DNA of 64,000 nt, taken from positions 186,001 to 250,000 of the forward strand of contig NZ_FOKQ01000001.1 in NCBI RefSeq assembly GCF_900112155.1, in the 5' to 3' direction. Shown piece by piece: positions 1 to 8,855 of the stretch. The notes under the pieces are model-generated. The model was not told the DNA's origin, made no database searches, and saw only the letters and a program-made list of their open reading frames with translations. A program made the translations under genes and the position numbers. Every line of letters begins with the position of its first letter. Position 1 is the stretch's first letter. This DNA comes from Hominimerdicola alba (GTDB taxonomy: Bacteria > Bacillota > Clostridia > Oscillospirales > Ruminococcaceae).

Positions 1-2660
1 CCCTTGAACAGGTTGGTCTGGGCGACCAGCTGAACAAAAAGCCTAACCAGATGTCAGGCGGACAGATGCAGCGTGTGGCTATAGCAAGAGCACTTGTAAA
101 CGACCCAGATATCCTGCTTGCCGATGAACCCACAGGCGCACTGGATACCGAGACCAGCGTACAGATAATGGAGATACTCAAAAAGATCTCCAAGAACAAG
201 CTGATAATAATGGTAACCCATAACCCTGAGCTTGCCGAGCAGTATTCATCGCGTATAATCAGGCTTCTGGACGGTAAGGTTACCGATGATACCGACCCGT
301 TCAAAGCGGATATAAAGGCTGATAAAAAGTCTGCTTCCGAGAAAAAGGCAGAGCGCAAAAAGCTGAAAACTTCAATGAATTTCCTTACAGCACTCTCCCT
401 CAGCCGCAATAACCTGATGACCAAAAAGGCGAGAACTCTGCTGACTTCCTTTGCGGGTTCCATAGGTATTATCGGTATCGCACTGATACTTTCAATATCC
501 AACGGTGTGCAGATCTATATTGATCAGGTGCAGTCGGATACCCTGTCCACATTCCCGCTGACTATCGAAAAGACTACCACCAGTCTCAGCGAAATAATGG
601 ATACCATGGCTGAAGCCCGCGATGCTGAGCCCGACCACGGTATGGATAAGGTATACTCACAGAATCAGATGGCGCAGATGATAAATACCCTGATGCAGGA
701 GACAAAGGTCAACGACCTTGAAAAGTTCAAGACCTTCCTCGATAACAATGATGAGATAAAGAAGCTGACCACTGATATCAAGTACAGCTATGCAACCAAG
801 CTCAATGTTTTCAAGGCGGATACTTCAGACGGCGTTTATCAGGTAAACCCCTCACAGGTACTTCTTGATATGGGATACCTCAGCGATACCCAGATGATGG
901 GAATGTCCATGAGCAGCTCAATGGGCATGGGCAGTATGGATGTATGGTCTGAGATGATTGAAAATGAAGACCTCATCAATGCCCAGTATGATGTAGTTGC
1001 AGGACGTATGCCTGAAAACTACCAAGAGGTAGTGCTGATAATAGATAAGCACAATGAGATAAACGATTATATCCTTTACTCCCTGGGTCTTCTTGATTCC
1101 ACCGAGATAAACGGTATAGTACGCCGTGCAGTTATGGGCGAAGATGTAAAGCTGAAAAACGAACAGCACAGCTATACTTATGATGAACTCCTTGACCTTG
1201 ATTTCATGGTCGTACCTTCCACTGATCTTTACCGTAAAAAGGACGGCATTTGGGAGGACATGAAAGAGGACGAGGCTTACATGACTGACGTTGTAAACAA
1301 TGGTCTGAAAGTCAGCGTTGTTGGTATCATCCGCCCAAATGAGGATGCTACTGCGACTTCTCTCAACGGCGGTATCGCATATAAGCATGAGCTTATGGAG
1401 TATCTCGTGAACGAAGTCAAGAACAGCGAGATAGTTAAAGACCAGCAGGCTTCACCTGATATCGATGTTTTCACAGGTCTTAAATTCAAGCCCGAAAACC
1501 CTGAGCCAGAGGATGAAAATACCAACGAGGAAAACCCCACCTCCGCTGAAACTGTTGACAGCACTCAGGCAGATAAGACAGATCTTATGGCGGGACTTAC
1601 CGATGAACAGATCACGTCACTGATGCAGGGTCAGAAGCCCGAAGGAATGAGCGATGAGGATTTCGCAGCACTGATGTCGCAGGTGCCTTCCGAAGTTCCT
1701 GCTTCTGAACAGCAGCCTCAGCTCACCGATGAACAGCTTGCCGCACTTATGGCAGGTCAGCTCCCCGAAGGTATGACTGAGGAAGAAGCTGCCGCACTGA
1801 TGGCTCAGGGCGGTACACAGCAGCAGATGTCCGACCTCACAAATATGGGCATGGACGCAATGTCGGGGCTGGATATGAGCGCTATGCAGAACGGCGGCAG
1901 CGGAAGTCTTATGGGCGGTCTCACCGACCAGCAGAAAGAGTTTCTTGCAAGCCTTACAGATGAACAGCTGGAAATGATGCAGAACATGATAACCGAGTCT
2001 GCAAAGGATAACGCAGATGCTCTGGCAAACAGCGGCAAGTATTCAACTTCCACCTACGATGCAAATATGCTCACCCTTGGTTATGCAACTCTTGAAAGCC
2101 CCAGCGGCATCAATATCTACCCCAAGGATTTCGCCGCTAAGGAGCGCATAGTTGAGATAATCGATGAATACAACGCTGAAGCTGAGGATTCAGCAAAGAT
2201 AGAGTATACCGATATCGTGGGCAAGATGATGTCTTCTGTTACCTCTATCATCAATGCGATAAGCTATGTGCTGATAGCATTCGTAGCTATCTCACTGATA
2301 GTATCATCTATCATGATAGGCATAATCACCTACATCTCCGTTCTCGAAAGAACAAAGGAGATAGGCATACTGCGAAGCATAGGTGCTTCAAAGCGCGATA
2401 TCTCCCGTGTATTCAATGCGGAGACTGTAATAGTAGGATTTGTAGCGGGCATGCTTGGCGTAGGTCTTTCCTACCTGCTGACCATACCCATCAACATTAT
2501 AATCGCACACCTTACCACCGTACCCATGAGGGCATCGATCCCCGTTGCGGCGGCGGTGATACTGGTAGCGATAAGCATTGTTCTTACTCTGCTTGCAGGT
2601 CTGTTCCCGTCACGTATCGCGGCGAAGAAAGACCCTGTTATCGCACTCAGAACAGAATAA
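1..2660 (+). CDS. MacB/FtsX-type ABC transporter, ATPase-permease fusion (5' end outside window)
   Basis: The reading frame is open from base 3, so the start and the Walker A motif lie upstream of the window. The remaining ATPase part shows the signature M-S-G-G-Q-M-Q-R, Walker B (LLADEPTGALD) and the H-loop (MVTHN). A first membrane helix follows near GSIGIIGIALIL, then a large extracytoplasmic domain, then three C-terminal helices with an FtsX-like segment (RTKEIGILRSIGASKRDI). This is the MacB topology, used to drive export or lipoprotein/peptide release by mechanotransmission rather than classical transport. The outer domain contains an unusual Met/Gln/Glu-rich stretch with degenerate repeats (see findings). 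A strong terminator follows directly. The substrate cannot be told from the sequence. Confidence 0.88.
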   Translation, partial: LEQVGLGDQLNKKPNQMSGGQMQRVAIARALVNDPDILLADEPTGALDTETSVQIMEILKKISKNKLIIMVTHNPELAEQYSSRIIRLLDGKVTDDTDPFKADIKADKKSASEKKAERKKLKTSMNFLTALSLSRNNLMTKKARTLLTSFAGSIGIIGIALILSISNGVQIYIDQVQSDTLSTFPLTIEKTTTSLSEIMDTMAEARDAEPDHGMDKVYSQNQMAQMINTLMQETKVNDLEKFKTFLDNNDEIKKLTTDIKYSYATKLNVFKADTSDGVYQVNPSQVLLDMGYLSDTQMMGMSMSSSMGMGSMDVWSEMIENEDLINAQYDVVAGRMPENYQEVVLIIDKHNEINDYILYSLGLLDSTEINGIVRRAVMGEDVKLKNEQHSYTYDELLDLDFMVVPSTDLYRKKDGIWEDMKEDEAYMTDVVNNGLKVSVVGIIRPNEDATATSLNGGIAYKHELMEYLVNEVKNSEIVKDQQASPDIDVFTGLKFKPENPEPEDENTNEENPTSAETVDSTQADKTDLMAGLTDEQITSLMQGQKPEGMSDEDFAALMSQVPSEVPASEQQPQLTDEQLAALMAGQLPEGMTEEEAAALMAQGGTQQQMSDLTNMGMDAMSGLDMSAMQNGGSGSLMGGLTDQQKEFLASLTDEQLEMMQNMITESAKDNADALANSGKYSTSTYDANMLTLGYATLESPSGINIYPKDFAAKERIVEIIDEYNAEAEDSAKIEYTDIVGKMMSSVTSIINAISYVLIAFVAISLIVSSIMIGIITYISVLERTKEIGILRSIGASKRDISRVFNAETVIVGFVAGMLGVGLSYLLTIPINIIIAHLTTVPMRASIPVAAAVILVAISIVLTLLAGLFPSRIAAKKDPVIALRTE

Positions 2661-2668
2661 AAGCTATG

Positions 2669-2698
2669 GAGCTGTCCCTTTGCGGACAGCTCTTTTTT
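2669..2698 (+). terminator. Rho-independent terminator after the ABC transporter
   Basis: A 9-bp stem (GAGCTGTCC / GGACAGCTC) with a 6-base loop is followed by six T, starting 9 bases after the stop codon. Confidence 0.9.
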
Positions 2699-2703
2699 GC
2701 ATC

Positions 2704-2738
2704 AAAAACTCGGGGACGATATTCCACCGTCCCCGAGT
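2704..2738 (-). terminator. Rho-independent terminator of the transglutaminase-like gene
   Basis: An 11-bp perfect stem (ACTCGGGGACG / CGTCCCCGAGT) lies just downstream of the leftward gene, with a T run on the minus strand. On the plus strand it is also followed by GATATTTTT, so it may work in both directions. Confidence 0.85.
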
Positions 2739-2752
2739 GATATTTTTAGTTG

Positions 2753-5317
2753 TCAGCTAAGATAATTCTGTACTGCCTTATTGTAGTTGTACAGCGCCCT
2801 GACAGTGCTGCAAAGCTGTGCCTTTGAAGAATCATTCTGATAGTGGAGAAGTGTTTCATAGACGTAAGTCATTGGGCTAAGTGTTACTTTGCCGCCGTCT
2901 GCAAGGATGACATTGAACGTGTTTTCAAGCTTTTCAGCTGTGATATCGGGTATCTCAACATAGTTCATTCCCGATGCTGTGCCTGTAACAAATGAAACGT
3001 TCCTTCCTCTGCTGTCTGTCACTCTGCATCCGCTTACACTGCCTTTGAAATACAGCCTGAGAGCCGTATTTGAACGAAGCAGCAGGGATTGTCCGTAGTA
3101 CACAGTGCTTGTGCCGGCGGTCACTGAAGGTGCAAAGATCTTAACATCATTAGCCGTCAGGCCGGTCACTGTTTTATCGGGTGCACTGCCATCAAAGAAA
3201 GCCTTGGCATTATCGCCGTAAATTTTTACCGATTCAGCAAGGGCTGCAAGCTTTTGGTCGCTGCTGTTACTGAGGACGTTGAGGTAATCAGTGGGGCTGT
3301 AATCAATGCTCTTTACAAAGTCCTTATCATTCATCAGTGAGAATTCAACATTATTGCCGCTGCCGTTGCCGAAGCTGATGTTTACCTTTTCATCTATATC
3401 CTTGACGGACATATAGAATGTTGCCTTGTATCTGCCGTTTTCATCAGGAGTGATATCGCTGAAATTTATCCTGGTCTCACCAGTGTTTGCGATGATGTTG
3501 ATATAACCGTCATTTACGATATCATATTCGGGTTTGAAGTAAACATTAAGACCTATGCGGCTGCCAAGGGTAACGCTGAAACCCTCTATAAATGTGGTGT
3601 AGACCTTGTATTCAGCTTTGATCTCGGCGTTGCCTGCAATTGTAACTGTGAGAGAACCGTCGGAATCCTGTTTATAATCCGAGATATTCACAAGTGAATA
3701 TTTTGATACACCAAACTCATCACGCGGCTTTACAGTGACCTTCGTGCCGCTGTAATACTTTCCGTTGACTGCGGGTTTATCCGAACCGACGATCTTGAGC
3801 GCCTCGGGGATAGTGAGCGTATACAGCGAAACTGTCTTGACATCGGTGTAAGTTCTTCCACCAAACTGAGCAGTGGCTGTATAGATGAGGTCGCCGCTGC
3901 TGTTATATGATGAAACGATATTGGCATTGACTGTCTGGGTATCGGTGCAGCCGTTACACTTGAAAGTTGCTGTGGCTCTGCTCATATCCTCAGACCAGTT
4001 CCATGTGGGGGTTGAAGAATAGCTATGCTCATGTACGGGGGGAGTATAGGGTTCATCGCCCAGGTCATACACAGCCGAGTATGTGAGAGTTCCCGAATCA
4101 TTTGGTGAAGACTTGTATACCGCATATACCTTACCATTATCGATATAGCAGCCGTAAATGTACTTACCGGAGGGTTTGCTTGGTCTTACAAGAACGCCGC
4201 TTTCTGAGGTAGCTGGGTCTATCCAACAGATTGAATCGGGGGTATTATAGTATAGCTTGCTGCCGTGCTTGAAAAGTCCTGTATAAATGCCCATCCAGTA
4301 TCCCTGGCTTCCGGCCGACCATACCATGTTATCAAGCCTTGAAACGGTAGTCCGTTCAAGTTTGCCGCTGTTCTGACCGAGAACGATGTCTAGCTTGACA
4401 AGCTGTCTGTCACGGGTGTTTGAGCCCTCATAAATCGCATACAGCTCGCCGTTCAGCTCTACGATGGCAGTATCCAGGTCATTTATGCCCGAGTTATCAA
4501 AGTATTTATCATCGGGATATATGCTGTCATAATCATAGTGAGAGTTATCGCTTTGCAGGGCGGTATCGCTCAGTCCGAAATATGTGTGGTGAACTCTGCC
4601 GTTGACATTTGGGGTAGGGTCGTCCCAGGTTATGTCGATATTGAAATATCTGCCCGGGATAAGCTCGGCTTTCAGCCACTCGTGGTTCATCGAGTCAGAG
4701 AAAACTATCTCGGAACGTATGCCGCACTGTGAAAGGAGGTAGGCATAGACCTTTGAATATAGATCGCAGTAGCCGACTTTTTCCAGCATCAGGCTGTAAG
4801 TATCTTTGTTTGCCACGTCGGGTAACTCATAAGCCACATCGTTTACAATGGCATCGTGGAGGACGATGGCTATTTCAAGGTTTGACATACTGTCATTTAC
4901 CAGTGCGAGATACTTGTCAGCCTCGTTATAGAACTCAGCCAGCATACTCATTGCTGTATCTTTATCATACGAATAAACGGGGCACATCTGGGTGACATAT
5001 GTACCATTGTGATAATAGCGAGTGGATCTCCAATAGAAAAGCTCGGGATAATTAGCCTGTACTGCCATCTGAAAATCACTGATATCGTCCGAATTTGCCC
5101 TGAGTCTGAGTGCGCTGACATCTATTAATTCGGTGGTGTAGGAAAGTGCGGCTTCACCGACTTTCTTTATATAGTTCTCACGGGCTTCCATAACGCTTTG
5201 ATTATAATCTATCATTGAAGGATCAGTCTGTGTTGCCGCCCATGCCGGGATAGAAGTAAAAGCCATACAAACAGCTGCAGTGAGGGCGGCTATTATTCTT
5301 AGCACTGGTTTTCTCAA
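2753..5317 (-). CDS. Secreted transglutaminase-like domain protein
   Basis: The 854-residue protein begins with a signal peptide (hydrophobic core to about residue 27, ending AWA). Residues about 145-235 form a transglutaminase-like core with the expected triad: C184 in GYCDLYSK, H212 in MNHEW and D228 in FNIDITWDDP. A region of loop/propeller-like repeats follows, then near residue 430 a roughly 70-residue module with a Trp pair and C-x-x-C that recurs in two other secreted proteins of this window. The C-terminal half has no recognised family. No sortase motif or membrane anchor is seen at the C-terminus. The Cys-His-Asp fold serves as protease, cross-linker or deamidase in different families, so the reaction is not assigned. 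A consensus promoter lies upstream and GGAGGT sits 8 bases before the ATG. Confidence 0.8.
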   Translation of the reverse strand: MRKPVLRIIAALTAAVCMAFTSIPAWAATQTDPSMIDYNQSVMEARENYIKKVGEAALSYTTELIDVSALRLRANSDDISDFQMAVQANYPELFYWRSTRYYHNGTYVTQMCPVYSYDKDTAMSMLAEFYNEADKYLALVNDSMSNLEIAIVLHDAIVNDVAYELPDVANKDTYSLMLEKVGYCDLYSKVYAYLLSQCGIRSEIVFSDSMNHEWLKAELIPGRYFNIDITWDDPTPNVNGRVHHTYFGLSDTALQSDNSHYDYDSIYPDDKYFDNSGINDLDTAIVELNGELYAIYEGSNTRDRQLVKLDIVLGQNSGKLERTTVSRLDNMVWSAGSQGYWMGIYTGLFKHGSKLYYNTPDSICWIDPATSESGVLVRPSKPSGKYIYGCYIDNGKVYAVYKSSPNDSGTLTYSAVYDLGDEPYTPPVHEHSYSSTPTWNWSEDMSRATATFKCNGCTDTQTVNANIVSSYNSSGDLIYTATAQFGGRTYTDVKTVSLYTLTIPEALKIVGSDKPAVNGKYYSGTKVTVKPRDEFGVSKYSLVNISDYKQDSDGSLTVTIAGNAEIKAEYKVYTTFIEGFSVTLGSRIGLNVYFKPEYDIVNDGYINIIANTGETRINFSDITPDENGRYKATFYMSVKDIDEKVNISFGNGSGNNVEFSLMNDKDFVKSIDYSPTDYLNVLSNSSDQKLAALAESVKIYGDNAKAFFDGSAPDKTVTGLTANDVKIFAPSVTAGTSTVYYGQSLLLRSNTALRLYFKGSVSGCRVTDSRGRNVSFVTGTASGMNYVEIPDITAEKLENTFNVILADGGKVTLSPMTYVYETLLHYQNDSSKAQLCSTVRALYNYNKAVQNYLS

Positions 5318-5377
5318 TAGTTATACCTCCTTAAAATATTGTTAATAGTATATAAAAATATCTAAAATACTACTTAT

Positions 5378-5406
5378 ATTATATCATATTTGTGCAAGAA
5401 AGTCAA
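5378..5406 (-). promoter_or_regulatory. Promoter of the transglutaminase-like gene
   Basis: On the minus strand, -35 TTGACT (5401-5406) and -10 TATAAT (5378-5383) are 17 bases apart, about 60 bases upstream of the start codon. Confidence 0.75.
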
Positions 5407-5853
5407 TGTGACAAATACAGATAAAATGGTTATCAAATATGGTTATAACCTACAATTCATACGCTATTTTCTGATACTTTTCGCCTAATTTGTTTCTGCA
5501 TTTTGAACGATAATATTCAATTGTCAAGCTGCTGAACCGGTACAGTATAACACGCCTCCCGGGTGTGCCGTAGTCACAGTGGGTGGCTGCCTGCCATCGT
5601 GCGTATCGGTACTATCTATGTAAACGGCATTCAGCCGGTAAAACCTTTCTTACTAACAGTGTATTTAATGAAAAAGTTGTACGTTTTTGTACAACTCTTG
5701 CAGAAATATGTCCGGGTTAAATTTAAAAACAGTTGTTTGTACAATGTTTTCGCGTAGGATATGTATGATATGCACAGAGTTTTATGCATGAAAAAAAGCC
5801 CTTGATAATGCTGTGCAGCATTATCGAGGGCTTTTTGTTTTCGGGGTCACATA
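5407..5853. other. Non-coding interval with a GTTGTAC palindrome and a bidirectional terminator
   Basis: No convincing gene is present. An inverted repeat (GTTGTAC, 6-base spacer, GTACAAC) lies at 5676-5695 and could be an operator or weak hairpin. A long stem at 5798-5831 (AGCCCTTGATAATGCTG / CAGCATTATCGAGGGCT) has A and T runs on its two sides and should terminate the leftward membrane-protein gene. The rest shows nothing recognisable. Confidence 0.6.
5791..5838 (-). terminator. Bidirectional terminator after the membrane-protein pair
   Basis: A stem of about 16 bp around the TG loop at 5815-5816 is flanked by AAAAAAA on the left and TTTTTGTTTT on the right, placed 15 bases downstream of the leftward stop codon. 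Confidence 0.85.
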
Positions 5854-6960
5854 TTAATTTTTACTTGGTTCAATGTACTTATATTGTCTTGCTATCCGCT
5901 GTTCGGGACGAAGATCAAAGGCATAGAGAAATATAAGAAATGCCCATTCCAATGGTTTCATGATAATGTATATTATATCTGCTCTGGCAGGTGATGTGAT
6001 CTTTCGTGACAGCGGATAGCCGTGTGTATTATAAAATGTTCTGATCTTTTTGTGGAATTTCGGAGTTTTCACTTGTATCAGTTCTTCAAAAGCGTTTGCG
6101 ATACACAATTGACGATTAACTACTATGGTTTCATTACGTCTTGTACCTAACCTGAGAGGTTTTACAACTTTACGATGTCCGCCTGCGGCAACAGTACACA
6201 GATAGTGCCCGTCATAATCCACAGGAGGGGGTGGTATCTGTTTTGAAAATGTCCAGTCTGCGGTTTCGGTAAATGCTTTGATGGGTGCATCAAATCCCTG
6301 ACCCAAAAGCACGAATATCAGCTCGATCAAAGCTACAAGGAAGAAAAAGGCAATAAATATCAGGATTGAATATTTAGACAGACTATCTACCTTATTAAGT
6401 AAACGGTCGGCAGTTTTATTATCTTCATTTTCGGTCAGCCTGTTTCTGAAAAGTTCGACTTGTTCTTTCATATGTCTATGTATTACCCTTGCTGACAAAA
6501 GCAGGATATTGGCATGGTACAGATATAGCAAACAATCTATATCACCTTTTACATTTACAAGGAGCTGGCAGGCATATGCTATCTGGAAGATATTCAGGAT
6601 CATCACTGCACCTATAGACAGTGCGGACAACAGCGGCGGAAGTTCACTTGCCTTATTATACAGCAATATAAAATATCCGATAAATCCGAAAAGAACTATA
6701 AATTTAATAAGCCAATACTCAGATGACAGAATGTTGTGATGTTGTAATGTATTGATCACCTCATACCAATCACCTGCAGGTTCAAATTCAATATCTAATA
6801 AAAGGAAATACAGCATTCCTCCGATTAAAATAGTGAGAGTTGATGTGAGTTTTTCCTTCTTTGGTTTATCTGCTATGCAGTTATATACATTACACCATGT
6901 AAGTATCCCGGGAATAATAAAAGCTACAATGCCCACAATAAGCAATCCTAACATGATCAA
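5854..6960 (-). CDS. Multi-pass membrane protein of unknown function, full-length member of a tandem pair
   Basis: The 368-residue protein has about six or seven hydrophobic segments in its first 240 residues. A soluble C-terminal domain follows that includes the motif GHYLCTVAAGGH and a predicted terminal helix. The TTG at 6960 is the likely start because it lies 6-7 bases after AAGGAG; the ATG two codons later is the alternative. It is closely related to the next upstream gene over the N-terminal 240 residues, and the match includes the leader with the block CAGTAAAAC. I recall similar proteins under a DUF6688 label but cannot confirm this. No catalytic motif is evident and the function is unknown. 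Confidence 0.7.
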   Translation of the reverse strand: MIMLGLLIVGIVAFIIPGILTWCNVYNCIADKPKKEKLTSTLTILIGGMLYFLLLDIEFEPAGDWYEVINTLQHHNILSSEYWLIKFIVLFGFIGYFILLYNKASELPPLLSALSIGAVMILNIFQIAYACQLLVNVKGDIDCLLYLYHANILLLSARVIHRHMKEQVELFRNRLTENEDNKTADRLLNKVDSLSKYSILIFIAFFFLVALIELIFVLLGQGFDAPIKAFTETADWTFSKQIPPPPVDYDGHYLCTVAAGGHRKVVKPLRLGTRRNETIVVNRQLCIANAFEELIQVKTPKFHKKIRTFYNTHGYPLSRKITSPARADIIYIIMKPLEWAFLIFLYAFDLRPEQRIARQYKYIEPSKN

Positions 6961-7047
6961 ATATTTCTCCTTAATATAGTTTTACTGAAATGTGTTCCTT
7001 TATGTTTTTTTGCCAGTCTGAGGCTACATTAATCGATATGTGGTACC

Positions 7048-7806
7048 TTACTTCAAATAAGGCGGTTTTATATACTTTGAGAATTTCCAATCTGCTGTTT
7101 CTGTAAATGCTTTAATGGGTGCATCAAGTCCTTGTCCAAGAAGTACGAATATCAGCTCGATCAAGGCAACAAGCAATAGAAATACAACAAAAATAAATAA
7201 TGAATATTTCGACAGACTATCTATCTTATTGGATATATGACCGACTTTTTTATGATCTTCATTTTCGGTCAGCCTGTTTCTGAAAATTTCGACCTGTTCT
7301 TTCATATGTCTATATATTACTCTTGCTGACATAAGCAGGATATTGGCATGGTACAGATATATAAGTTTATTTGAATCTTGGAGATGTACGCTGATCTGGA
7401 AAGCATATGCGATCTGAAAGATATTCAGGATTACCACTGTGCCTATAGACAGCGCTGATAACAGCGGCGAAAGTTTATTTGCCTTATTATACAGCAATAT
7501 AAAATATCCGATAAATCCTAAAACAACTACATAATCGATAAGCCAATACTCAGGTGAAAGAGTTCTGTAATAAAAAGCTGAACCGTTATCGCCTACGTCT
7601 AGGCTTATATTAAATAAAAGATAATAAAATACCGCTCCCAATAAAACAGTAAGAGATGATATAAGGTTTTCTATTTTTGAATCATCTGCTATGCAGTTAA
7701 ATATATTCCAGATAGTAAGAATTAACATGATAGTTTTAAATATATCTACTATAAAAAATATATCTCCAATTATAAACTCCAAAAACACAAATAACATCTT
7801 ATTCAT
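7048..7806 (-). CDS. Shortened paralogue of the neighbouring membrane protein
   Basis: The 252-residue protein aligns along its full length with the N-terminal part of the gene at 5854-6960: shared FGFIGYFILLYNKA, SALSIG, HANILL, MKEQVE and LLGQG-DAPIKAFTETADW. It stops a few residues after that last block and so lacks the GHYLCTV soluble domain. It has its own promoter and a Shine-Dalgarno (AAGGAG) 5 bases before the ATG. The pair looks like a tandem duplication followed by loss of the 3' third of one copy, or two subunits of which only one carries the soluble domain. Function unknown. Confidence 0.65.
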   Translation of the reverse strand: MNKMLFVFLEFIIGDIFFIVDIFKTIMLILTIWNIFNCIADDSKIENLISSLTVLLGAVFYYLLFNISLDVGDNGSAFYYRTLSPEYWLIDYVVVLGFIGYFILLYNKANKLSPLLSALSIGTVVILNIFQIAYAFQISVHLQDSNKLIYLYHANILLMSARVIYRHMKEQVEIFRNRLTENEDHKKVGHISNKIDSLSKYSLFIFVVFLLLVALIELIFVLLGQGLDAPIKAFTETADWKFSKYIKPPYLK

Positions 7807-7856
7807 AACTCCTTAAAAATCGTTTTACTGATAGGCGATCCTTTTTGCATGTTCGT

Positions 7857-7885
7857 ATTATAACACATCAAAACTCGTTTGTCAA
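7857..7885 (-). promoter_or_regulatory. Promoter of the membrane-protein pair
   Basis: On the minus strand, TTGACA (7880-7885) and TATAAT (7857-7862) are 17 bases apart, a perfect consensus about 50 bases before the first gene. Confidence 0.85.
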
Positions 7886-8132
7886 TACGAAATTATTGAA
7901 AAACAGAAAAATAGTATTGCAATACAAATATTATATATCGTTTTGCAATTTGATATCCTGCTGTGCCTGATTGCTGAATATCAGGCTGAGAAGTGCTGTA
8001 CTGCGTGGAAAGGTTTATTCCGTAGTTTTGGATATATAGCAAAAAGCCCCGCTCTCAGGGGGTGAGAGCAAGGGCTTTTCGATATGTGTTGATTCTTATG
8101 GGCTAAACAATGTTGGTTAACAGTGATGACCA
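7886..8132. other. Short intergenic region ending in the terminator of the glutamate synthase operon
   Basis: Apart from the promoter on its right-hand neighbour and the hairpin at 8041-8080, I see no gene or recognisable RNA. Confidence 0.5.
8041..8080 (-). terminator. Terminator of the glutamate synthase operon
   Basis: The hairpin pairs AAAAGCCC..GCTCTCA with TGAGAGC..AGGGCTTTT around a GGGG loop, leaving a T run on the minus strand, about 50 bases beyond the last stop codon of the operon. Confidence 0.85.
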
Positions 8133-8855
8133 TCAGTTTGCAACGTACATCTGTCTGTAGGGGTTGCTGCTGTCGGGGGTAACGACAGTGAAGGGGTGGT
8201 CAAGTACCTCGTCTAGTTCGTGACCGAAGTAGACGCAGAATCTTCTGAGATAGTGAGATATCTCCTTGAGATCATCTTCGGTAGCGGGGCGGGCGTGTAC
8301 CTGATGGGGGAAGTGGATACCCTTGCAGTCGGAACGCAGGAACATTTTTCCGCCGTGCATACCTGTGGAAGGGAAGTTGCCGACTATGGGCTTATCATCG
8401 CCGTTAAGACCAAGTACGACGATAGTTCCGCCTGCCTGATATTCGCCAAGGAAGCTGCCTGCACGTCCGCCGATGATGAGGGCGGGCTGCTTATCCTCAT
8501 AGGCTTTCATATGTATGCCCGAACGGTAGCCTGCATTGCCCTGAACATAGATATGTCCGCCGCGCATAGCGTAGCCCACAGCGTCGCCTACGTTGCCGTG
8601 GATAACGATGGTGCCGTCGTTCATGGTATCGCCTACGGCGTCCTGAGCATTGCCCATTACCTCTATCTTTGCGCCGTTGAGGTATGCGCCGAGGGCGTTG
8701 CCAGGGATACCGCTTATCTTCAGTGTCATATTGGAGATGCCTGCGGCGATGAATCTCTGTCCGAGACAGTTGGTTATTGTACAGCTGCCGTGTACCTGTC
8801 TTATGGATTCGTTGAGCTCTTTATAATCGAGCCCTGTTGCATTTATATTCATCAT
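8133..8855 (-). CDS. Glutamate synthase, GXGXG (C-terminal alpha) domain protein
   Basis: The 240-residue protein is a stand-alone form of the C-terminal GXGXG beta-helix domain of the glutamate synthase large subunit (GltB3/GlxC type). Repeated turns are visible, such as GNALGAYL, GNAQDAVGD, GNVGDAVGYAMRGG and GGRAGSFLGEYQAGG. In the full enzyme this domain is structural and helps couple the amidotransferase and FMN sites across the ammonia tunnel. The gene is last in a five-gene operon and overlaps the FAD reductase gene by 4 bases (ATGA), which implies translational coupling and equal amounts. It is encoded separately because the bacterial large subunit is split here into three polypeptides. 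Confidence 0.88.
   Translation of the reverse strand: MMNINATGLDYKELNESIRQVHGSCTITNCLGQRFIAAGISNMTLKISGIPGNALGAYLNGAKIEVMGNAQDAVGDTMNDGTIVIHGNVGDAVGYAMRGGHIYVQGNAGYRSGIHMKAYEDKQPALIIGGRAGSFLGEYQAGGTIVVLGLNGDDKPIVGNFPSTGMHGGKMFLRSDCKGIHFPHQVHARPATEDDLKEISHYLRRFCVYFGHELDEVLDHPFTVVTPDSSNPYRQMYVAN

Noticed and set aside
5563-5757. 64-codon open frame on the plus strand in the gap after the transglutaminase-like gene
   Set aside because: No ribosome site, composition unlike neighbouring proteins, and it overlaps a palindrome; treated as non-coding.
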